The position numbers were made by a program, and so were the translations under genes. From Acanthosepion esculentum (Eukaryota > Mollusca > Cephalopoda > Sepiida > Sepiidae), in assembly GCA_964036315.1 (NCBI GenBank), contig OZ038500.1:62416602-62480601 (forward strand): a DNA stretch of 64,000 bases, in the 5' to 3' direction. How positions within the stretch are numbered: the stretch's first letter is position 1; every line of letters begins with the position of its first letter. Of this stretch, positions 22,936 through 34,920 are shown piece after piece. The notes beneath the pieces are model-generated. The model saw nothing but the letters and a program-made list of their open reading frames with translations. It ran no database searches and was not told where the DNA came from.

Positions 22936-23752
22936 AGCAAACCTGGACCTTTGTTAACTTACAAAAAAAAAAAAAAAAAAAAAAAGGATATTTTTTCCCT
23001 TCACACCACGATCATTTTAACTACCTTCACTCCTTGGCAATATTTTTTTTTAAAAGTGATGATTAGAATTGTAATAAAAACTAAATATATGAAAGTCAAT
23101 TTTTATATTTCCTTTGCTTTTGAGACATGACAATAACACTATTATATTGATTATTGGAATGGTTGACAAAACATTGGCTAATTGCCAATTGATTCAAATT
23201 TTATAAAATAGTAAATACAGATTTCTTTATAGTTAATTCACATATTTTAATTTATTAATAAACGTTAATAAATTTCTGAATAAAAATTATTTTCATATTA
23301 ATTTCTTTATAAATTAGTAAATGATAAATATAGCATTACATTAGTTTTAATACAATGGTATTAGTTTTTAGAGTTAGAATATTGTAAATAGAAATTTATT
23401 CTTGTAACTAAACAATCTAATAAATAAAGTGTTTAATATTTTTATTGTAAATTTTCAATACAGAAAAAAAAAATGTATAAAATCACTTTCATCATATAGT
23501 TGTTATTATACTGTACTATAAGAGAAAACAATTTTTTTTTTTTTTGTAGAACAATGATTTTTCCAGATACAAGTCTGGCTATTTAACCCATAACTGGAGA
23601 TGATAGATTCATGTTAGGTTTTATTACAATTCTAATAATTGCTTTTTAAAAACAATAAACCAAGGAGTGAAGGTAGATAAAATAATAGTGGTATCGAGGG
23701 GAAAACCATCCATTTGACACTATTTTTTGCTGGCATGAAGGTCCAAGTTCAG
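22936..23752. mobile_element. Insertion with inverted arms within Tc1 remnant 2
   Basis: AGAGATG occurs at 22929-22935 and again at 23753-23759, consistent with a 7-bp target duplication. The arms are inverted: CCTGGACCTTTG at the left and AAGGTCCAAG at the right, with ACCTTCACTCCTTGG near 23022 mirroring CCAAGGAGTGAAGGT near 23658. The interior is the TTGGAATGGTTG repeat also seen at 6693 and 48495. Because those copies lack the left arm, this may instead be two inverted copies of the repeat end. Confidence 0.65.
23508..23612. repeat. 105-bp shared segment, copy 1
   Basis: ACTGTACTATAAGAG through ATAACTGGAGATGAT, nearly identical to 24843-24945, and absent at the equivalent place in the related 6.7- and 48.5-kb repeats, so it is an insertion there. 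Confidence 0.75.
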
Positions 23753-24219
23753 AGAGATGTATATGAGAAGGGAAGGAAATCGTCAAAGGAAATCCCAAGA
23801 AACCAGTAGAAATCATTGCAAGTAATGTTATTAAAGTAGAAAAGTTAAAATCAATGACTGAAAAAATTATTGAAAGTTATAGAATGTAAAAAGAGCTCAG
23901 ATTAACATGTAAACTAATAATTTATTCAGATATATGGGATACAGTGTTAACCAAATATGCTTCTTTGTATTATATCTTTTGGATTTATTTATAAGTGAAA
24001 ATTTGTTGCACCAAGTTTGCTTCCATAATAAACAAGTTATCAATAATTTTAATAATGATATTAAAAGTTGAATCTCAGATTTTATATTGCTTGTATAAAA
24101 ATATAAGTATCTGAATCAATATTGTTTGCTTGATACCAATTTGACAGTGAAAATGCTGACCTTAAAATATGATATAACATGTTTAAGTATGTATATTATA
24201 TTAACTCTTCTCCCTGCCC

Positions 24220-24480
24220 CACCAGCCATAAATCGCATGCAGACTGGATCCTCGAGTGCCAACCAGTCTAAGAGAAGGAAAAAACTGAACTTAAAATCAG
24301 TTTGGAGAGGGTTGTGCTCAATTAGACTATTATCCCACGAAACACTACATGTACTTCAGTATATGTGGTGCCCCTATAACCATAACAGGTTATGGGTCTC
24401 GTGATCATGATTATGTTAACTCCTGCCAACACCGATAATGGAATCAGCAGCCTTTTTTCTCTCCTTTAGCTGGTCTTGTT
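24220..24480 (+). repeat. Dispersed repeat, CAACCAGTCTAAG family, copy 2
   Basis: GCCAACCAGTCTAAGAGAAGG with following sequence like 26112-26180, and a short palindrome-like ATAACCATAACAGGTTATGG. Confidence 0.55.
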
Positions 24481-24842
24481 TTAGCCTTGCAGAAAAATGG
24501 TTGTCCAAGGTCTTACACTGTTATTATAGTATGCTAGTGACAAGACAGTGCAGAGAAGAATAAATTCATGCCTTTTCTAAGATCGGTAGCATAAAACAAA
24601 CAAACCATGATTTGTCAATTTTGTTTCTTGTATAGGTAACAATTATATAATCGCACATAGGAAAGATGCAAGATGTTTTCCCAATAGCATTTCTGTACTA
24701 ATTATGAACCTCCAATAACCATTTTATATTTCTTTTAAAACCAGTGTTATGAAATAAGAGGAATTCTTCAATGTATGAATTAAAATGAAAAGTGTTAACT
24801 GGTTCATTTTTGTAAATATTCCGTGAAAGACTCAAAAATTAT
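24481..24842. other. No feature recognised
   Basis: Unique AT-rich DNA. Confidence 0.5.
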
Positions 24843-25030
24843 TAGACTGTACTATAAGAGAAAACAATTTTTTTTTTTTGTAGAACAATGATTTTTCCAG
24901 ATACAAGTCTGGTTATTTAATCCATAACTGGAGATGATGGATTCATACCATCCCCAAAGTTATTTGCACATAAATGAATGTAATGGATCCGACTGAATTC
25001 AAACTCAGCTGTCCGATTTCTCATTCAGAG
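24843..25030 (-). repeat. 105-bp segment, copy 2, plus tRNA-like SINE fragment
   Basis: 24843-24945 repeats 23508-23612. 24925-25025 on the minus strand resembles the tRNA-like and following body part of the 5S/tRNA SINEs (CTGAGTTTGAATTCAGT, ATTCATTTATGTGC) without a 5S head. Confidence 0.6.
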
Positions 25031-25089
25031 TTTCTAAGATAAAAGTGACATTATTTACATTCAAACTAAAGTCTCCATCTTTGTTGTTA

Positions 25090-25340
25090 ATATCACAAGA
25101 TGTCAGCTGTGGAGTCTTCCAGCTTTGTCAACCAGGGTAGCTTCCAAGGAATTTCAAAATGAACTTTTTATTAAATCTATAGAGTAGATTATTCTCATTC
25201 ACCATCCATGTCTCGGGATAGCGTTTTTTTTTTTTTTAATTACTACTTGGTTGTTGCCCTTGTTTCCAGAGTTGGAACATATACTACCAAGCCAAAGGAT
25301 TGAACTCACAATTACAATTTCCTCTTTTGGAGAGAGGAGG
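25090..25340 (-). repeat. tRNA-headed SINE, family 3, copy 2
   Basis: GTGAGTTCAATCCTTTGGC on the minus strand is a B-box-like site. The body matches 13085-13300. A C-run and A-run follow at 25346-25369. Confidence 0.6.
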
Positions 25341-25599
25341 AGAACCCCCCCCCCCCCCAAAAAAAAAACTTGACTGCTTCAATCATTGTGTGGACTTGAA
25401 GACAAAAAGATAAGACATTAATTCTTTCAGTGGACTTTCAGATAACTTGGTGGCACCCATCTCCTCTCCAAGCTCTAGACTGACAGCCAAAGACCACAAA
25501 ACATGGCATTAGTTGCCTTCTGTTTATACAGTACGTCTGCAGATTTTGGATTCAGAGTTATCCTTCTACACCAGTTGCCACTCAAGGATATCGAACCCA

Positions 25600-25745
25600 G
25601 TCTGCCCTGCTATTTACTCATAGGTGGGTGAAGGGTGTTAAAGAGATGGATTCATACCTTTCACAAGGGAATTAGCATGTAAATGAATGTAATGAACTCT
25701 ACTGGAATTTGAACTCTGCTCTCAGATTACTGAATTTGCTTGCCA
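25600..25745 (-). repeat. tRNA-like SINE fragment
   Basis: Same minus-strand arrangement as 24925-25025 (GAGTTCAAATTCCAGTAG, ATTCATTTACATGC, GGTATGAATCCATC), without a 5S-like head. Confidence 0.6.
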
Positions 25746-26059
25746 TTTTCACTAAATGGTTACAATGCGATTTGTAATTTTTAAAAGTGCAATGATGGAA
25801 ATAAAAACGTTTCCTTTCAAAGTGTCACATAAGTTAACTCATAAAAAACTGGTCTGCTTTTTTGAAAGTGAAATTCAATATGAGAACGTAAAGAGGGAAA
25901 ACACCAATTTTGGGTTGTAAAAAGATATTTTACCATAACGGTTATCGGCGCGAAAGTGGAAGCAGCGAGTTTTTTATCCTTATATGTTCAAATTTCGGGT
26001 TAGTTTGTTGCCCTCACTTTCGTACTAGCGCCCCTGGGAAGAGTGTGAAGTTGTGAACC

Positions 26060-26245
26060 AATTTCTTCTCCTTCCAGCTATGGGTTTTAAAAAAATAGAC
26101 GATAGCAAAATGAACATGGACTCTTTGGGTGCAACCAGTCTAAGAGAAGGAAACCCTGAATTCAAAGTCACGAAGGCGGCAACTACTCCAGTATCGTTCC
26201 TCAAGAAGTCATGGCAATTTGCAGAAAATAAAAATCTGTAGACTA
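26060..26245 (+). repeat. Dispersed repeat, CAACCAGTCTAAG family, copy 3
   Basis: GGGTGCAACCAGTCTAAGAG with CCTGAATTCAAAG. The 62-codon open frame across it is explained by the repeat. Confidence 0.55.
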
Positions 26246-26523
26246 GAGCTATAATCGCCTACGATATGGTATATAAAAAAAAAAATAATTCAAAATTTAA
26301 TGTTTGAACTTGTTTTTTTGTCGCATTGATTGATCTCTGTACGTATTTCATTTTTTTTTAACCACTCAACAAGCAAAATATACCCCCAGCCCAGTGTTTT
26401 TCTTTTGAAAAGAAATGTTAAAAGTAAAACTCCCAGTATTTTTACTACCGGGATTAAGTATTTATTTTTAGCATCCTTTAAAACTAAAAAGACAGTTTGT
26501 AATTTTCGTGCGGAAGAAAAAGT

Positions 26524-26936
26524 GGTAAATTTGCAGATAATACCCCAGTGACCAATTTTTTAAAAGTGCATTTATTCCTGATGTAAAATGAGCCAGATTA
26601 TTACAAAAATAGCAATAAAAACGAGGAAAAAACTAACGTTTTAGGAGAAATTGTTAATCTTGAGTCCCGGGTACAGATTGGCCGCCTCAGTCAGGAATCT
26701 GAAGGCGCTCGATATGGTAAGGGATTGACCTCAGGAACACAAATCGAGCAACATATTGCTTCAGGTAAACAGTGGAGGCCAGGCTGTACCCACCCGGGAC
26801 CTATGATTGGCAATATCTTCTAAACGATGGAGTTTCATTTTTTTATTGCTATATTTTTGTAATAATCAGGCCTTTTTTTACACTAGGAATAAATTTTTTT
26901 TTAAATTGGTCACTGGGACATTATCTGCAAATTTAT
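26524..26936. mobile_element. 413-bp palindromic element with ~150-bp arms
   Basis: GTAAATTTGCAGATAAT at the left end mirrors ATTATCTGCAAATTTAT at the right end. Inversion continues through CAGTGACCAATT, ATTATTACAAAAAT, and GTCCCGGGT. The central ~115 bp is unique (GGCCGCCTCAGTCAGG). No coding capacity. Fold-back or MITE type; superfamily not assigned. Confidence 0.8.
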
Positions 26937-26949
26937 CGAAAAAGTAATT

Positions 26950-28154
26950 GATTTCGAAAGGATTTGAGCAAATTAAGTACTTCAAAATTAAATAATAAAT
27001 TTTTATTATAAAAAAAAAAAAAAAAAAAAAAATATAGAAAACATTAAAGTTATTAAAGTTCGAAATTTAATACTCAACGTTTTTTTTTCATTTTAGTGAT
27101 GGGTAGGGTTCAAAAAGTATAAACATTTATCATTCAGTTTTAAAAGTAAAAGTTGTTTTGATAAGAACTTCAAAATAAAAATAATAAATTATTCTAATTT
27201 TCCTAAACACGTGCGTGATGCCCGAAAAGAAAACAGTGTCTTTATTTAAAAATATCAGACATAAATAAATCCTAATTACACGATATGGTAAAAAAATAAA
27301 ATAAACTTGTAAATATTTTTGGAGAAGATATTTTTTGCAGAGGACAACAGATAAAAGAGAAGATATCGTAACCATTTATTTAATTTTGGTCTTTCATTTT
27401 AATTGGAGAAATTTCTTCAGTTGATCTTGTCTTGTCTTGTCTTTAGTTCGATAGTTACTTTTTTATAGCGGTAATTAAGCATTAATGTTTAATAAGAGAC
27501 TTTAATTTTAGGTAGAATACAAAAAAAAAAAAAAAAGGATAAAAAACATGTAATTAGAAATAAGGAAAAATAAAAAAATGTATACCCGGTTTAACCGGCA
27601 GAGCCATTAAAATAAAATTAAAAATATATAAATAAAAAATGGAATTTTCTTAATCTTATTCTTAAGTTAATTTTAAAAAAAATCCCTTAACCAAATCAGA
27701 ATAAAAGACTTTATTTCCGTTAGAAAGAAATAAGAAAGATTTTCTTTAAAAAAAAAAAAAAAAAAAAAATAATTCAATATTTCCTGGCTTAGATCAGGTA
27801 AATATTTTTTTTTAATTTTAAAAATATATAAATTGGTCGGAAAGTTGGGGATCAATAAATAAGTAAAAATAAACCCAAATGACCCCCGATTTTTTGACCA
27901 CACAATCAGTTCTCTTTAGGCACATGGCCTCCTAGCAGAATACAACTCCGGCATGGCTTTAGTTTTAATCAAGTGTTGACATTCAAAACTCGACCGATGT
28001 AAACTGAATTTTCTTGCTTTAGCAAAAGCGGCATAATCAAGTTGAAAATACCTGCATATATTGCAAGTGCTTGCCTATCCTAATGCATATTTTACACCAT
28101 TTTAAAACCAGTATTAACGCAAAGAAATTTAAAAAAAAGGACGAACAAACCTAC
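26950..28154. other. AT-rich DNA without recognised features
   Basis: A-runs at 27010-27032, 27520-27537 and 27747-27769. No motif-bearing ORF. If the candidate exon at 28155-28181 is real, this would be its first intron. Confidence 0.45.
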
Positions 28155-28181
28155 CTCGTATATATCCTCTTCGCTGGACAT
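28155..28181 (-). CDS. Candidate first coding exon (MSSEEDIYE), minus strand
   Basis: On the minus strand ATG at 28181 is followed by nine codons, MSSEEDIYE, ending GAG directly against GTAGGT, a good match to the metazoan 5' splice consensus, in phase 0. The context before the ATG (TTTGAAAATG) is purine-rich, with A at -3. The frame beyond the donor becomes hydrophobic AT-driven sequence (VGLFVLFFKF), which is what intron translation looks like. An acidic M-S-S-E-E-D start is common in nuclear proteins. I considered a chromodomain protein but could not find a matching downstream exon in lower coordinates, so no product is named. Evidence is start and splice context only. Confidence 0.4.
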
Positions 28182-28219
28182 TTTCAAATATGGTGCTTTC
28201 CCATGATTCCCTGTTGTTA

Positions 28220-29925
28220 ACCAAGAATGACCTAATTTCGCGGCAAACAAGGGAAATAGATTTCTGACAAGCACCTTCCTTTTTATGCATTTTGTTTTTA
28301 TTAATTATTATTAAATATCTAAAAAAAAAACACTTTTTTTTCAAATGTAAATAATAGTTTTTTAATCTAGTAAATTTAAACGCTGATTTAAAATTTAAAT
28401 TAAAAACTTTAAACTTTGGAAAAATTAATATTATTTAAAAAATGCACCTAGTAAAAACAAACATATTTCGCGAAACATTTTTAAAATATTTAAAATTACA
28501 AAAAAGAAAATAACCTGGTTCAGTTTATGAGTTATAGTACGCAGAATGCAAGCTCACGAAAGGAATACAATATATACAAGTCCCTTGCAATTATTCGTTA
28601 TTTTTTTATTTATTTTTTTAATAGAGAACTATTTAGAAACTATTTTGAGCGCGGGAAGGTCAAGTCATTTAACCCAGTCAAACCCAGTTCCCAAAATCTG
28701 ATCATATCGCTAAAAATCAGATTTATTTAATATTATTTGTCGGGCCGAGAACTTTTCTGTACCCTGTCGTAAACGTTAAACAAAAAACACTAACACTAAA
28801 CAGTTATCGCTAGGAAATAATATAAGTAATAGTAATACTATCAAAAAGTAATTTTAAAAATATAATTAAATTGTAAATTAATAAATAAAGTATTAGTTTC
28901 ATTACCGTTACGTTCGACAATTTTTAAAAAATGTTATTTTAATGCCCCCAAAAACTAACTCGGCTATAAAAAAATAAATACTGTTGTTTTATAGATCCTA
29001 TTTTTATCAAACCAGAATTGTTTTCTTTTCTTCTTAAGATATATTTGTCGTGTAAAACAACCTCATCACATAAGAAAATATTACAATAATAAATCGAGGA
29101 TACTGTAACTGCTGTTTTTGGAGAATGATTCTTGTAGACTTTTTCCACTGATTTTAAAATTCATCTTGTTTTAAAATTTAAATCGTTTCAATTTGAAAAG
29201 CAATTTTTTTTTTTACATGTCAAATTTTATAGAAATACTATTCAAGATTTACATTTCATTTATTAAGCTAAGACAACAAAAACAATGTTCGGCATCACTA
29301 TTATTAGTCGAGCAGATGAGAACACAACCAAGTTAATCTCTCAGCAAATGTGCGTTTTAAAGTACTTTGTACTTTGTTGATGCACCTACTCATTTTATTT
29401 CGAAACCTTCAAAATGAATTTTTTTAAATTAAGTAACAATGGAAATATTTTTATTATAATTTTCTTCGTTTCTTCAGTTAATGCATAAAGCTAAAAAAAT
29501 AGATAAATGATTAAATAAATCCCGATAAGACAATGGCTGGTGATAAAATAAAATTAAAAACAAAAATAAATAAAAAACAACTAAGAAGTATTTTTTTGTT
29601 TGAGTTGGGAGATCTTTTCCACCTGTGTCCTAACATTGTTTTTTTTTGTTATTTTTTTGCATGTCTAAAAACGTATTCTTATTTCGAACATTAGGATTTT
29701 TAGAGAAAATTAAGAACAAATATTTTTAATAAATTTGGAAATCAAAGGACAGACAAGAAATTCATCATCATACTCATTACATTTTTGTTTTAAAAAAAAA
29801 AAACGATATATTCGTGTTGACTCTTGAGTTGAGTCGTATTCCTAGTTGATATAATTTTTCTTACGTTTATGTTTTTTTTAACTTTAAATGATGAAAAAAA
29901 CCTGTCAGGTGCTTTTAGCTAATAA
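28220..29925. other. Repeat-poor AT-rich DNA
   Basis: Unlike most of the window it holds few identifiable repeats. It would be upstream of the candidate exon at 28181. No gene recognised. Confidence 0.45.
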
Positions 29926-29929
29926 ACCA

Positions 29930-30285
29930 ACGTTTAACAAATTTGCCTCGCTGACTACGTGTTCTTTTAAGTTAGCGAAGAGAGTTCGATCCTTACTACA
30001 TGCCCTCTCTAATTTATACTCAATGGAACGTCTAATTAACCGCGATGGTCCATACACTAATTAATTAACGAATAGCGAGATAGATCCGTACTAGGTGCTC
30101 AGTTGCTATGGCTTTTAGTTTTTTTTTTTCTTAATTTAAGTTACAACAGCAACAATGCATTCAAAAGCTAAAAAGTAGCAGGCGATTATTGCTAAAAAAG
30201 CTAAAGTAACGAGTCTGGTCCAGAATTCCCACTAATGTAGCCTTGTGCCAGACTAAATTAAGCTTAATAAATAAAGAACTGTTAC
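29930..30285 (+). repeat. Decayed tRNA-SINE fragments
   Basis: GAGAGTTCGATCCTTACTAC near 29985, a second TAGATCCGTACTAGGTGC near 30080 and GTAGCCTTGTGCCAGACTAA near 30237 are pieces of the SINE type seen at 19165, rearranged. Confidence 0.55.
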
Positions 30286-33200
30286 CATAATTTGTGGCAT
30301 GCATTGTTTACCACTATGTTGTGTCGAACAATTTTTTAACTACTCGCAAAATGAGGCCCGGCAAAAAAAATAATAATGCACGCTTTATAAACAATAGACA
30401 AGAATAGAGAGACTTCTGTTCCTCTTTTCTCTCTTCCTTGAACGGTTATGGGTAAAGAAATAAATAGTGTCAAGACGGAGGTAAAGGAAATATAACGAAA
30501 CAGAAAAAGAAAGTTAAAGCCGGATTCTTCCTATGCAAAATTAATATACGGTTTCTGTGTGTTCCTAATGACAGCTCAGGTTTCAAGGAGGAGAGTCAGA
30601 TGACTGTCTCTAGCTGAACGTAGCTACTGAAAATGTAAAAAGAAAAAAATCGTCTCTGTCAAAATCGGCTCGAAACATAAAAGCAGATCTGTCAGGTATC
30701 GACTAATTTGCTTCAAAAATGTTTTATGCTTTTTTTATTTTTACACTACAGTACACAGACACTGTACTTTTGTACTGTAACTAACTATTTGCAAGGTTTC
30801 TTTAAATTTATTTTTTACTTAGTAATCATCTTTCTTTCTTTATTAATTTAAAAAAAACAAACTAAAAGCCTACTCGTTAAATAGATCGATAACGTCTGTT
30901 TAAATAGGTTTTTCTTCGCAAAGTGCATTTTCTAATGATTTTTTTTTTTTTAAGTGGATATTACGATCGCTCGGGATGAGTTGACAACGATACCCCCAGA
31001 ATTCGCAAGTAAAACTTTTTTTTTCTTTTAGCATTTGCAAAAACTCTATCCTACTCCTCTCTGTTTATTGCTTGGCACAACTCTCAAAAAAGTCAGTCCT
31101 ACATACGACGACTAGTTGTTAAAAAAAATAACACCGGCGACCAAGGAGATCGATTTTTTTAGTCACATCAGTTTACTTTTAAAAATATATTTTATTTGAC
31201 GGAATCTTATTTAGACGCACACACCTAAAAATTTAATTCGAGTGCATTCATGTGACTATTAATTTAAAACCAAGTATAGTAAAATGCAATGTTTAGTTTT
31301 AAAAAGTGTATATTCTCCCAAACATTATTAGCCTTGAACTTAAAAAAAATTCTATAGTATAAATTGCCTCATCCAGGTGTAATCATTTCATATCACCCTT
31401 TGAACCATCAATTCACTTGAGGTGTTTCTTGATTCTTGCCCAATATGCTTCTACATGATTAGACCCTCGTAATTGGGTCAATTCTGATGGTTGACAACGA
31501 AATGCTGAAACCCAAGGACATCTAACCCATTATAAGCGGCCTATCCATCACCATGAATGACGAGACGGCGTGCGTCTAACAACATTCCGCTTTTTATTTT
31601 ATATTTTAACAGTTGAAAGATTTTTTTTAGAAAGATGGCATTCAGAGAAATAAAATAAACGAATAACTTTTTAATTTTCTAAAAGACTAAAACCTAATCT
31701 CGTATTTTGTAATTGTTCCCACATTTTAGTTTAGTTCAACATAAAAGTCTGTCATAGAGACACAAAGGACACTCAGTGAAAATCGAACTCCCTTTTCTAC
31801 CAAATGTGTGCGGGACGAACTTACTCAGGATTGCCAACCGTCCCGCAAAATGCTGGATTGTCCCATATTAACTTACTTAAGGGACACGTTTTTATCCCTC
31901 ATTTTGGCAATTGATGATTCTTTTAAAAAATTACGTGTAAAAATTTTGCTTTTGTTAAAGATGTACCTGAATACAATTCTTTTACCCGAAATTGAACTAT
32001 TATTGTGAACTGACCGTATAAAAATTATTTTGCACTGACTGTATAACATTCTTGAATGATAATTTGTTACATATGAATTCCTATCGTTCAAAAATACCAA
32101 GCAGATTTAATTCAGTTTTATGGGTTTGTGAACTCCTGGTTAGGAAATTATCTATAAGGGAGTCCTCGAACCCATGGTCGGAAACCTTCTACAGGTTTGC
32201 GAATTCCTTGTTAGGATACCCCGGCCTCACCGACCCGTGTTTTTATTTTAGAGACTTGGCAAACCTACTTGCTAACAGCCGCTTTGCAACAGGTTTCCTT
32301 TGTATCATGAGTATAGTTACGAAGTTGAGCTTAGTTTGGCAAAGGGTCATGATAATAGAGTGCCTACTAAGACTCAAATTCCGTAATAATTGTTTGCTAT
32401 GTTAACATGCTAATCGCAGTCATATGAACAACAAGGCCCTGAAAAGTTGTCGGCTCAATGAACTTCTTAAAATATAAAAGTTATTTCGTCAGTGTATCTG
32501 CATAGAATGTACTTTCATATTATTGCGCGCCAATTTTCAGGATCTGTTGAATTTAAAGGTTGGGTGTTAGGCTATTGCAGGTGTAAGTGTGTCCACATGT
32601 AGACAATTAAAGAAGAAGCATACCAAAATCTTGTGTTTCTACTACGGTCGTTTATTCTTTCCTTTTTTATATATATATATAAGATTGATTTACTTCAGCG
32701 GTGGAGGTTTTGGAAGACACGTGCGAACGCCATGCGTTGGAAAGTGGAAATAGAGTTCAGTGGACCAAGAAAACGAATGTGTTGCAGCGGCGACGTCTTT
32801 TTCTCACTTACTACTACATCCAGAACGAAGTAAATCTTTGTCCTTTTATAGGATTAAGCAGCGCCACCTAAAGAGCGTTTGACGAAGCCAAATGTGGTAA
32901 TAAAATTTCCAGTCCCTTTATTAGTAGTATCATGTGAGAATGTATTTAATTTTCTACCTTTCTTTCTTCTTCTTCTTATTATTATTTATTGATTTTATTT
33001 CATTTTCCCACAAATCCTTACGCTTATTTTTTTTTTTTTCAGATCACTGATTGAAACATGTCATCAAAAAATGTGGAATTTTAAGTACTGTCACGAAATG
33101 CTTGTTCACGCAGAAGAAAACTCCAAAGTTTAAATGTGTAAAGAAAACAAACGATAGCAAGTGCTGTGAAGATTTTCTGACCCAAAATACAATACGGTGT

Positions 33201-34165
33201 ATGGAGCAGCCAGGGTGGATACATGACTCAGCGGTTTTTGCCATGCGTTTGCATTAACGGCAATGTTAGTGATTGGTTCCTTTTAATTTGTCTTTTTTTT
33301 ATTGGGGGGGGGGGATACTCGGAGCCCTTGCGCAGAGAGCGGCTTTTTATTTTTTATTTTGCTTTCTTAGCGTTCACATACAGCCACTGGGGGTATCCTA
33401 CCGATTCTCGCGAACTTAAAATTATAAAACCTTAGCGAACCGGTTGTTGGATTATCGGAAAATAATCTTATATATGAATAGCTTATATATAATAAATAGC
33501 TTATACCATTGCTGTAAATTCTGCGGAGGCTAAAGAGTGTTTTCTGTGAACATAATTTATTCTGACGAAAGAAATTGTCTTGAAAATGTGGAAACTCTTT
33601 TAGTTATTATTTAATAGATCGTCCATTGGATCTTTGGAACTGCAGCAATCCAGTTCGAATGTTGCTAAGAAACCATAACACAACTGATGACACTAGAGTC
33701 AAAAAGCATCATACTTCTAAAGAGAAATATGATGAGAGCAGAATTTCACTCTGGAAATATCATAAATAAATATTTTCTATTAAATTCTCAAAATGGTTTA
33801 ATTCTTTTTGATACTATATAATGTGATTTGTTTCTATTCTCAGATTGTAAAGAAAATAAGCAGAATAGGTGCTTAAAGATTACCTGCCTTTATAAAACCG
33901 GTTCCTGGAAATTTTGGACGCCATAATTGTATAGAACCGACAGGTTTTGATGTGGAGTAAATCAGAAAGAGATCTAATTTGAAGCAGAGTATAACCACGG
34001 TCTGAGAAACAAGCAACAATGTCAAATTCTGAAATTGTTAATCATGTTCATGACCTGATTTTAACGAAACATGACCAAAAGAATTACTTAGATACTTGAG
34101 ATATCCAGGGAACGCGATAGATTTATGATCTATGAACTAGTTTGGTAGGCAGAAGTTGTCAGCCA
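30286..34165. other. Mostly unique DNA, no gene confirmed
   Basis: Includes a local repeat near 32125 and 32194 (GTTTGYGAAYTCCTKGTTAGG), an imperfect inverted pair GATTTACTTC (32686) / GAAGTAAATC (32826), a G-run at 33304-33314 and scattered homopolymers. The 117-codon plus frame at 32052-32405 has no recognised domain and spans the local repeat. GC content rises at 32690-32900 without a protein match. Confidence 0.4.
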
Positions 34166-34170
34166 GGTAA

Positions 34171-34804
34171 GTGCCTAAATGTTTGACTGCTGACCAGAAG
34201 CAATATCCAGTGGATATCCCAAGTTCATTTGCAACCTTTTCATTGAACTTGTATTCTCGTCTGCAGTCGCTCTCTCACAGACGCGACGTTGCCCCGCTCT
34301 GTCTTTTTTACAAATACTTTCACGGTAATTGCTCCGAGGAGCTGCTTTCGCTTGTCCCTAGGCCTCATGAATTTAAACGTCCTACGAGGCTGGCATCCCG
34401 TTCCCACCCCTTCACCGTTGAAACTGTTAGATGTAGACGTCTCTTCTACTCCAATAGCTTCATGTCTCGCACATCTCGCCTGTGGAACTCCCTTCCCTAT
34501 TCCTGTTTCCCTGACAAATACAATCTCCAACTATTTAAGTGTAACGTCAATCGACATCTCCAGTTGCCTTGATCTATCCACTTCCTTTCTCCACATCCTT
34601 TCACCTTTCATTCCTATCTGCCCTCGCTCCAAATCTTCTTTAACCCCCTTGCCTTGATCGATCCACTGTCTTTCTCTTTCTCCACATCTTCTCCTTTACC
34701 ACTCCTATCTGCTCTTCCTCCAACCCTTCTATAACCCCTTGCGTGATAGTGGCCTCCAACCTTGCTTGGGGTGATACGCTTAAAAAAAAAAATTAAAAAA
34801 AAAA
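34171..34804 (+). pseudogene. LINE-A copy 2, best-preserved ORF2 C-terminus with 3' UTR
   Basis: The clearest protein remnant in the window. From about 34240 the frame reads LQSLSHRRDVAPLCLFYKYF, then a block with CSEELLSLVPRPHEFKR, FTVETVRCRRLFYSNSFM, and RTSRLWNSLPYSCFPDKYN, ending at a TGA at 34570-34572. This is the conserved C-terminal tail found after the reverse transcriptase in many Jockey/CR1-like LINEs. No RT or endonuclease is present, so the copy is 5'-truncated. The 3' UTR holds an ~87-bp direct duplication (34567-34652 and 34653-34740, both beginning CCTTGAT) and ends with CCTTGCTTGGGGTGA and A-runs at 34780-34804. Other copies: 6248, 41376 and 49296, all plus strand. Confidence 0.85.
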
Positions 34805-34920
34805 TTACGTCAGTGTAATCGACTTATCACTGTTGAGGAAATATGCATACATCTTTATGATATGGAAACCAAACAATAGTCCATGCAGTAACGATAAAAT
34901 GGGTTCTCCACAATCAAGGG

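Larger units (their letters stand above)
22650..23990 (+). pseudogene. Tc1-like transposase remnant 2, interrupted
   Basis: A cleaner copy than the 20.0-kb one over its middle: IGPFKVDDGAKINAENYGKF at 22696-22755, then an FTQDNGS-type block (the second catalytic Asp region; DN visible) near 22815, and KLMECSSATLDINPI near 22885, corresponding to the family's LMxWPSxSPDLNPIEN. Reading stops at about 22930 and resumes at about 23753 with RDVYEKGRKSSKE, the equivalent of VYENGKQYSNKD. The gap is filled by an inverted-repeat insertion of about 817 bp. Its 3' flank (GCTTCTTTGTATT, TTTTGGATTTATTTATA) matches the one after remnant 1. Confidence 0.8.

Noticed and set aside
28155..28181. Naming the candidate exon as a chromodomain protein
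   Set aside because: The start is compatible, but no chromodomain exon was found at lower coordinates on the minus strand.
34240..34657. 96-codon minus and 122-codon second plus ORF
   Set aside because: Shadow frames of the LINE-A C-terminus at 34171-34572.
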